Of a DNA stretch of 47,343 nt, positions 40,337-47,343 are shown in pieces. The notes beneath the pieces are model-generated. The model did no database searches. It was not told the DNA's origin and saw nothing but the letters and a program-made list of their open reading frames with translations. The DNA is from Chara braunii (Eukaryota; Streptophyta; Charophyceae; Charales; Characeae). The DNA is taken from assembly GCA_003427395.1 (NCBI GenBank), contig BFEA01000093.1, positions 3,376,177-3,423,519 of the forward strand, in the 5' to 3' direction. The position numbers and the translations under genes were made by a program. Numbering within the stretch: position 1 is the stretch's first letter; every line of letters starts with the position of its first letter.

Positions 40337-41163
40337 GCATTCACATACCATCACAAACCATCCAGAAACAAAAGAAGTCGAGATGAACATTATAATAGAA
40401 GGTGTAAGGTTCCCCACGTTTGTGTGGTTGAGCGGGAAGTGCCCACACACCCATCTGCCGCCAAAGTGGCACACTTGCACAAATATGTATAGTTTTTTTG
40501 GTGTGTGTGTGCACATAGTAGCGTGTGCCTCTGGTGTGTGTGTGTGTGTGTGTGTGCGTGTGCGTGGGTGCATGCATGTATAACGTATAAATAGATGAAT
40601 GGACAAGTTGGATGAATTAAATTGTGTGGTATAGCGACACTGAAGGATCATGTGCATAGATCCACGTGCATGGTATTGGGCCGTTCTCCTTTTTGGTTTT
40701 GAGCAAAGCGACCATGTTTCTCGTTCTCAATCCGCTCTCCTCTCATCTAAATGGTAGTTCATTTCCATCTGGCTTTTTGGTTTCCATAGTTGGCATCCAA
40801 TCGTAGCATTTGTTATTTGTTGCTGCAAATGGTGAGATTGCATCTGTACAACATTGTGGGAGGGTTGCTGGTGGAATCAAAGACGTTGCTGACAAGGTGT
40901 CTTGAAGCTAATGGTTGTGGCTGGTTCTATGCAGTCAGCAAGGCCCCTCTCTTCATACCTCTTGGCTTATGTTTGACCATCAGGAATCTCCAGCAGCAGG
41001 CACAAGATAGAGTCTGTAATACGCCACTGTGTGGGAAGAATTGATAATTGTGAAGTGTGCTTTCCCACTGACTTTCTCGCTCACATATTAGTTTTGTGCC
41101 TGTACCCTCTTGAAGGAGATGAATCGATAGTGAAATAAGGATTGTATTTGTTTTTGTTTGCAG

Positions 41164-41238
41164 GTTTGCTGGAGGTTACTTTGGTGTCGTATTGGCGACA
41201 TTTGCGCAATACTGGTTCACAGCAGGTTCATCTCCAGG
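41164..41238 (+). CDS. PAT10-like S-acyltransferase, exon with second membrane segment
   Basis: Preceded by TTTTTGTTTGCAG and followed by donor GTAACG (41239). The 75-base exon gives (W)FAGGYFGVVLATFAQYWF, TAGSSP(G). This is transmembrane helix 2 followed by the GSSPGYV motif characteristic of the PAT10 group at the start of the cytosolic loop. Its start completes the TG of the previous exon, and its end, GG, is completed by the first base of the next exon. Phase agreement on both sides strongly supports the splice sites. Confidence 0.75.
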
Positions 41239-41479
41239 GTAACGTTTTATACCTTGGTACAAGATACCCACTTTTACTTGGCTGTACCTTCGACTGTCCT
41301 GCTGGTGTAGGTTTGGAAACTAGAAGGCTTCTCCGAGAAAATTGTAGCTGGCTCTATGGTGTATCCAGAGGTGTTGAAACTTGAAACACTATTGGTATCC
41401 TGAGCAATGCATGAGACTTGGAAAAAAGACCAAATCTTGCGATTACAATGTGCTGCTTCACCCATACTCCCCCCCTCCT

Positions 41480-41725
41480 CCTTGCCCTCCTCGCCCTCCT
41501 GCTCCTCCTCCTCCTCCTCCTCCTCCTCCTCCTCCTCCTCCTCCTCTTCTTCTTCTCCTCCTCTTCTCCTCCTCCTCTTCTTCTTCTTCTTCTTCTTCTT
41601 CTTCTTCTTCTTCTTCTTCTCAATTCAGCAGAGTTTAGAATTCTTGAGACGCAGGATCTGGAGGAGGGGGAGGAGGAGGAGGAGAAGGAGGAGGAGGAGG
41701 AGGAGGAGGAGGAGAAGGAGGAGGA
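41480..41725. repeat. Mirror pair of CTC/CTT and GAG/GGA tracts
   Basis: A CCT/TCC then TTC tract (about 41495-41620) is followed after some 40 bases by a GGA/GAG tract (41660-41725). The two are complementary in composition and could pair as a hairpin or form triplex DNA. They lie in the intron between the second and third exons. Confidence 0.9.
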
Positions 41726-41899
41726 GAGTCTGAGGGCTGTAGTTGCCTTAGCTTATCTTCTGCCTGTGGCCCAGTGTGACTTCACCATTTGTGGCCTTCT
41801 CCAGGACGGTAGGATACTGTCTAGAATTTCTTCCACACTCCTGTTGAAAATTGTGACACCCCTCAGCTTCTGAGCTGTCATATTTCTGTTGCCTTGCAG

Positions 41900-41974
41900 G
41901 TATGTAAACGAGGTGTTGAGGGAACTTCAGAATGAAATAGAGAGGCAAGAAGCAGAAGTACCATCCACGCCAAG
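41900..41974 (+). CDS. PAT10-like S-acyltransferase, cytosolic-loop exon
   Basis: Bounded by TTGCCTTGCAG and donor GTATTT (41975). The 75-base exon translates as (G)YVNEVLRELQNEIERQEAEV then PSTP(R), directly continuing GSSPG into GSSPGYV, as in PAT10. The rest is a charged, probably helical stretch (E/R/Q rich). It starts in phase 2 and ends in phase 2 (AG), compatible with the exon at 45295. Confidence 0.72.
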
Positions 41975-41979
41975 GTATT

Positions 41980-44900
41980 TATGATGCATGATGTTGTGCT
42001 CGATCTTCTTTTCACCGTGCTGTCTGCCTTGTTGTTAAATCTGTCATTGTTTGCATTTGCGTCAGTTCAATCTGGTTAATTCAAAGGGGCCACGTGCAGA
42101 GCAGTGCATAAGCATCATTTCTTTTGGGTGAAGAGAGAAAAGGGGTGGTCAAGGGTGGGAAAGATGGGGAGGTAGATTTAGATAGAGGATGAAGGACAGG
42201 GGTGGGAGAGGGGAAAAGCGGTGGAGACATGACAAGGATGCTCTCAGGCTCAGGTCCTCTATGTGGCCACATTTTTAACGTTTAGACGGAGAACGAAAGG
42301 GAGGATGGAAGGAGGGTCACGTTTGGTGAATGTCCTTCAGTCATTGTTAATGTGATGATGTGCGAAGTCTTGAGTTCTCTGGGTCGAAGTATTTGTGTGC
42401 TCTGATGCCTTTTCGGCACGTTGACCACTCACTAGAGGAGTGGTATAACATTGCTTCCCACATTGTAAGATTTCTGATACCAGTATCCTTCTCTCTTGTT
42501 TTTGCCGATTTTCCTGGTCATTGGTGGATGTAGAACTTGAAAAATCAAATACTTGTGTATAACCACTGATCAGTTCAGAATGTCCTAAGGTGATCTGTGT
42601 GTGTGGTTGAAGTCAGTAAGGTCTATAAGCTCTCTATGATTGAGGCTATTGTACATCGGAAGGTCTTTCATTGACTGCTGTAGTGCACACATGTCGTTTT
42701 CCGTTGTCTGGCATACCAATAACGCTAATCGCATGAGTAGTGTTTTCAGTTCTTTGCTATTTTAGGTGTCAATGCTCATGCCTGATGCATGCACAGAGGC
42801 CAGGGACGAACATAGAATATACTCCAGCTAGTCTAGCACAACAATGACAGTGCCTCACCCTCTCTCCTCCTAGGTGCCTGTGCCAGGTTTCACGAGGTAT
42901 TGTGATGCTCAACCTCACACCCCGTGCAGCACTTCGTACCCGTAGGAGAACATGGGTCAGAGTATGGGACGTGGCTGAGGATTTTAGGGAAAGGGGGTTG
43001 AAAATCGAGGGAAGAACCGAAATTTCGAGTGTTAGTCCGAGGGGCGTCCATGTGAGGATGGGAAAAGAAATCCCAAGTGGGCTTTAGCAAAAATTGTCCC
43101 CCGCTGTGGAGGTACTTAGAGAGAAATCTGAAAGGAGACAAAACTGATTACCGAAAAGGAAGGGCAAGACTGCGAGTTCCACAAGCTCGGCCTTGGAACA
43201 CGAGAGAAGGCCCGGATTCGAAAATGGATGAGAATTGTCATGACCGTCTAATCACTCGGATTGTTCTGAGGATTCGCCGTTGGACGGTGGAGGAGGCAGA
43301 GGAATGGGTACAGGGAAGCTTTCCAGAAGCGCTTTTGCCACGACTATTCTTCGGAAAGCGGACCGCGCCCACAAATTCCCCACCTTGCACCATAGACAGT
43401 TAAACCAGGGATTCCATGTGGCGTGTGCCGCCGACCAAGGCAACACGGTCAGACCTGAATAGGAAAGGATAATTTGGGGTGAATCAAAACAGTCAATCAG
43501 GTGTGTGCAGTAGTGCGCTCCTCACATCAGCATCGCAGTAGATGACATCTTCCTCTGTAGGGGGGTAACTCAAGGAGGCTGCTATGGCGCAACGAGACGG
43601 GCTTCGAGCACCGGCAATTACCCGCACTTAGATTTAGGGATGCAAAACGACGACTACATACATGCCTCTTGTCCATGTGTCGGGGGTTAGTCCGAGCCCG
43701 GAGGGAACCCTGGACCAATCTTGTGAAAACTAGAAGACAATCAGCAAACGTGGAGATAAGTACGAGAAAAGAGCATGCAACCCTACAAGTTCCAGCGTAC
43801 ACTTGTGATTGCCCATACATACATAATCATTTGTGAGTGAAGAATACATCTGTCATTCATACTCTAACATTCCACGTGCAAGATGAAGAGTGTAACGAGG
43901 AAAATGCACCACAGACGTTCACGGCGAGTTAAGCACGCAATTGGCTCACGCTACTCGCGCAGAACCAACTTTCCGCAGTTGTGGAACGAAGCCTGAACAT
44001 ACATTTGACACTCACAGCCAAGGCCATGCACATGACTCAGTCCTCCTGGACGGACTTAGACAAGTACAAAGGAGCGATGGAGTCTCCCTCAATGTTTCCT
44101 TATAAAGAACTGCGTGTATACCTGCGCGATATACTAAACACCATCACGAGCCATGTCCCAGGTGAACCACTCTGGCTCACTGCCTGCTTTTCATGCTCAC
44201 ACACACACCACCAACTCCACTGCTCTGTCCCTCCAGCAGCTATCTACCGATCCTACTGCTAGACTCACCCCATGGTGTCACTCTGCCCGATCCTAGGTCT
44301 TCGCACACAGTCGGCGCGGCATTGCAGCTGAGATCAAAGTGGAGGAGAGGAAGGGGCTGTGCGAAGTTGTAGGCATGGAGGTAGCGGGATGCCGGTGTGA
44401 ATAGCGGCAGAAGAGGCTAGAGCGAAGCAGGGGAAGAGGAAGTGCGTGGATCAAGATGAGAGTGAGTTGATGGGATGATTGAATTTTTTGTGAAATTGGG
44501 TTTTGATCATCAGAGTCGTGTGCAAACTATCGCTCCTATGGCTCGCGAGGAGCTTGGTTGCGTGCATGTAAAGAACGCGTGCATACATCACTACTGGAAG
44601 GAAAAAGGCTTGAACTTGACTTGTTCTATTCGTAACTGTTTTTATTTCTTGACGCAGCTGCTATCAGCAGCGTGGTCCTAAAATGATGATATGCAAGGAC
44701 ATAAAACAAAAATCGGCTATCCTACATGCAAATCCGGAGATGGACCTCTCTTTGACTCCTGCCATCATAAAGCTCCATCCCAGGTCCCTCAATCGGATTT
44801 TACCCGAAGGGTAGGCATCTCTGTGGGATATGGACAGTAGTTTGTCCCAGTATTCCAGAATAGAAGCCCATCTAACAGCAAATGTTGAGGATTGCTGCAT

Positions 44901-45290
44901 ACCAACCATCTCATGACGGAGCCAGAACCATGCTGTGCTTCCATGTTGCCCAACCTTTGTTTTGGCACTAGGGACTTTTTCTTAATCTGAGGCCGGTTTG
45001 TCTCACACGCATCAGGTTGCATGTCTCTATGCATGCCCACCTATACGATGATATGGATACCAAATTGTGGTTGTCGTTTGCATTCTTTGTCTGCTACCCA
45101 TGCATGCCCTTACCCATGTGGCTTTGGTTTTTTGTTTTTTCGTTGTGGAGTGTTATCTTTTAGTATGGCTGTATAGCACTTGATCTGTTAGGGATCTGAG
45201 TATATAGGGTTAGCCCCCTCCGGCTCATAGGTGTTCTCACAGTGTTAAACACTAGAGGTGTTTTTTTCTTCTTCTGGAACCAATGCTGTG
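41980..45290. other. Long presumed intron or intergenic stretch
   Basis: No recognised gene. Open frames at 42902-43087, 43077-43403 and 43280-43462 (plus) and 43252-43446 and 43527-43820 (minus) have no domain; a decayed mobile element is possible. Purine-rich sequence lies at 42120-42230. Confidence 0.35.
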
Positions 45291-45294
45291 CCAG

Positions 45295-45645
45295 GTGGTC
45301 TGTTCCTCGTTGCCCAGGATTCAGGAATTCCCACAGCCTCAATGGACCCTTCTCAACTTTTGGTGGGCCAAACCACAATGTCAGGCTGTTCGATCAGCCT
45401 CTGCTGCATTCACAAGGAGCTGTCATAATCAATGTATCACTGCGAGATGGAGCCGCAACAGAATGGACTCCTCTTCTTCCTGGCAGCACCACTCCGCCGC
45501 CTGATCTTCCCCCTCTTAATGGAAATGGATCAAGTGGATGGCTGCCAAGGCCAAAGGGACGTGTTCTCAAGATTTCAACGAAAGAACTGGGTGCTTTGGA
45601 ACGGCTGGTGGAAGATGAAGCGCAGATGCTGGGCCAGTATGCAAG
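45295..45645 (+). CDS. Putative PAT10-like S-acyltransferase loop exon
   Basis: Preceded by a T-rich tract and GTGCCAG, and followed by a GTATGC donor (45646). The frame is open for 351 bases and phase-compatible with the previous exon. It encodes a Pro/Gly/Ser-rich linker (AATEWTPLLPGSTTPPPDLP, then NGNGSSGWLPRPKGRVLK) and a helical segment STKELGALERLVEDEAQM. PAT10 proteins have a variable, Pro-rich loop between helix 2 and the cysteine-rich domain, so this fits, but it is not diagnostic. An alternative acceptor at 45336 also keeps the frame. The exon carrying the first zinc cysteines was not found after it. Confidence 0.5.
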
Positions 45646-46330
45646 GTATGCAGACTTCGGAAGTTTTTTTCCTTACTGTTATGTGGGAGCAACACTGCAT
45701 GTCGCCAGTTATTTTGTTCGAAATTGGATTGAGTGCCTTCACACCAACGACCCTTTTGAGGGGTTCTGTGTATTGCCATGGTCGTTCAAGACCATGCTTT
45801 AGGGGGCCAGCTATTTGCTCCTTTGCGGCTTCTGATTGCTGAAGTCCGTGGCGCATTTGCGTTCTATGCTCCTGTCCTACGTGAGGATGAGTGGGAAGGT
45901 GTGTAGGTTTTCAGGAGTTTGTGGTGTCTCCCTTCTTCCTCGATCCCTTTGAAAATTCTTTGCATTCTCAGGGGCTTGTGGTGTCTCCACTTATTCCCCC
46001 CCCGGGTGACATGCCCGCCCAGGCAAGCAAAACAGCCCAGCCTGTAGCAAGTTTTCTGTTGAGGGATGCTCTGTCAGTACTGGAGGAGGAGAGATAAAGG
46101 TCCTGCACCTTTTCAGAGATGGTAATGATTATAATGATGGGTGGAATGCCGGTGATGGACATGGTCGCATTGCTGATGCTGATGTACATGGTGGACATGG
46201 TGATGATGATAGACTGGGTGTGTCTGTGGTGCGGCAGGTGCTGCCAAATGGATGAAAGGGGCATGAGACATCTGGCAATCGTAAGCGTTGCATAACGTTT
46301 TAAGTGCACTGAATAACCAGCCTGACTTCT
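45646..46330. other. Stretch without recognisable genes
   Basis: GATG/ATGG-rich sequence at 46110-46215. Nothing else supported. Confidence 0.3.
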
Positions 46331-46337
46331 GAATTGT

Positions 46338-46431
46338 GCTGCTAGTGTACCGACTCTTGATGTTGGCTAGTCGGTTGGCACTCTCTGCTGTTATCCTGCT
46401 TGTTTACATCAAGAGTCGGTACACTACCAGC
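46338..46431. repeat. Inverted repeat with 26-bp arms and a third partial arm
   Basis: The arms 46338-46363 and 46406-46431 pair at 25 of 26 positions around a 42-base loop. A direct relative of the left arm (GCTGCTAGTGTGCCGACTCC) is at 46479-46498. GGTTGGCAC (46373-46381) and GTGCCAACC (46435-46443) form a second, overlapping inverted pair. Confidence 0.88.
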
Positions 46432-46439
46432 AGGGTGCC

Positions 46440-47288
46440 AACCAACTGAGCAGACACTTGAAACGCCCTCTGCCGTCTGCTGCTAGTGTGCCGACTCCTG
46501 ATCTGGAGTGTTTTGACCAGCTGTTCTGTTGTCCATAAGCATACTAGTGGTAGCAAGGTAGATAATGCTCAGAAGACAACTGGTTGGAGATGTTTAAGTG
46601 TCTGGTCGGGTTGTCGAGTGCTGGCACGCTTGAAAGGTTTTGAAGGTTGCAGCCAAGTTAAATCAGTTGTGTGCAGAACTCGTTCAGGTTGGTTAATCGA
46701 GATTAGGAGGGTTTCTTTTTCTCTTCTTTTCTTTTCTTTTCTTTTCTTCTTCTTCTTCTTCTTTTTTTTTTTTTTTTTTTTTTTTTTAACAGGTCCTTAT
46801 GGGCCCGGCTCCATTTCCCTTTTTGGGAGCATCAGTCCGGTTCCTTTTCCACCGGCAAGTCAGAATAAAATATTACGTCATGGTTCTCAAGTGACATAAG
46901 AGTTCATGTGCCTTTTGCAGTTCCTTTTCTGTCGCTGGAGCTGAAGGCCAATGTGGGCAGCCAAGTAGGGAACTGACAGCATATTGGAAAGAGACATGGG
47001 TTTCTGAAGATGAGGGAGACGAGATGTAATCGGTGACATCTCTCTTGAAAGCTGCTGTGTGCATGTCTAACTTCACAACAGTCTTAACGCCAAGCTCTTC
47101 TCCTTGTAGGATCAGAACAAAAGACGAGCACGAAACCAAAAACTACCCGTTTGTTCCGGTGGAAATGGCCAATCCGTAGTTTCAGTAACTGGTGCCCCCC
47201 ATTGAGACACCTACCTTTTCTGGCAACACCACCTGGCACCTGCTATGGCTTCTTCTTCTGCCTCCTCTGCTCGTGTGTGTGTGCTTTC

Positions 47289-47290
<2 letters not shown>
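46440..47290. other. Stretch without recognisable genes
   Basis: It contains a CTTTT/CTTC tract and 26-base T run (46725-46787) followed by AACAG, which would be a strong splice acceptor. The frame after it (PYGPGSISLFGSISPVPFPP) is Pro/Ser-rich, but its phase does not match the exon ending at 45645. Confidence 0.35.

Positions 47291-47343
<53 letters not shown>
47291..47343. repeat. (GA)n microsatellite at window end
   Basis: About 53 bases of GA running off the end of the window. Confidence 0.95.

Noticed and set aside
41381-41873. Poly-Pro/Leu/Ser open frames
   Set aside because: They are trinucleotide repeats read in several frames. The actual coding exons lie at either side in other frames.
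45318-45504. Alternative acceptor at 45317 for the loop exon
   Set aside because: It forces a frame that ends in a stop before the strong donor at 45646.
1-47343. CRISPR arrays, bacterial operons or prophage
   Set aside because: The tandem repeats lack regular repeat-spacer structure, and all gene evidence is eukaryotic.

Overview
The window looks like nuclear DNA from a repeat-rich green-lineage eukaryote, most likely a plant or streptophyte alga. The evidence is: plant-style LINE ORF2 remains ending in a CxxC...ET..HL...C zinc-finger domain; spliced exons of a plant PAT10-like DHHC S-acyltransferase; fragments of plant-type mitochondrial nad2 and of an organelle/bacterial-type SSU rRNA; U2- and U6-derived sequences; and abundant microsatellites. 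The species cannot be fixed from sequence alone; a charophyte is a guess. Two runs of N (300 and 34 bases) and a sequencing-adapter junction show that this is a draft assembly.

Layout. 0.1-0.7 kb is a dispersed repeat whose inverted sister copy lies at 21.2-22.0 kb. 1.1-5.0 kb is a 5'-truncated, frameshifted LINE on the minus strand. 5.1-8.2 kb has no recognisable gene; its second half is strongly purine-rich on the plus strand and carries a four-copy palindrome-containing motif. 8.85-9.24 kb holds a tRNA-iMet primer binding site and probable LTR end on the minus strand. 9.5-10.0 kb has two hAT-like MITEs, one with a perfect 8-bp target duplication. 12.5-14.6 kb is an array of diverged repeats with AT microsatellites and GC-rich palindromes. 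16.6-17.1 kb is a tandem repeat interrupted by a gap.

The most striking element is a structurally complete type III hammerhead ribozyme at about 26.43-26.52 kb, flanked by two decayed copies (about 24.94 and 27.38 kb). This resembles the repeated ribozyme organisation of retrozymes, although no primer site or clean LTR ends were found. The same stretch has a U6-derived sequence and a possible polyglutamine first exon. Between 28.0 and 32.5 kb is a cluster of long hairpins (one with a tRNA-like sequence on a perfect 16-bp stem, one a 99-nt precursor-like foldback), an SSU rRNA fragment between two GT microsatellites, and a U2-derived sequence lacking the branch-site recognition segment.

The right third contains the only convincing protein-coding gene. 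Four phase-compatible exons (39.8-45.6 kb) give the N-terminal half of a PAT10-like palmitoyltransferase. The exon with the catalytic DHHC motif lies upstream at 36.06-36.17 kb. Between them, at 38189-38226, is an exact Nextera mosaic-end inverted dimer, the junction left by mate-pair circularisation. Such a junction joins the downstream end of a fragment to its upstream end, so the apparent exon permutation is probably an assembly artefact. Other residents there are a mitochondrial nad2 insertion (35.7 kb) and a second dead LINE RT (36.9-37.7 kb).
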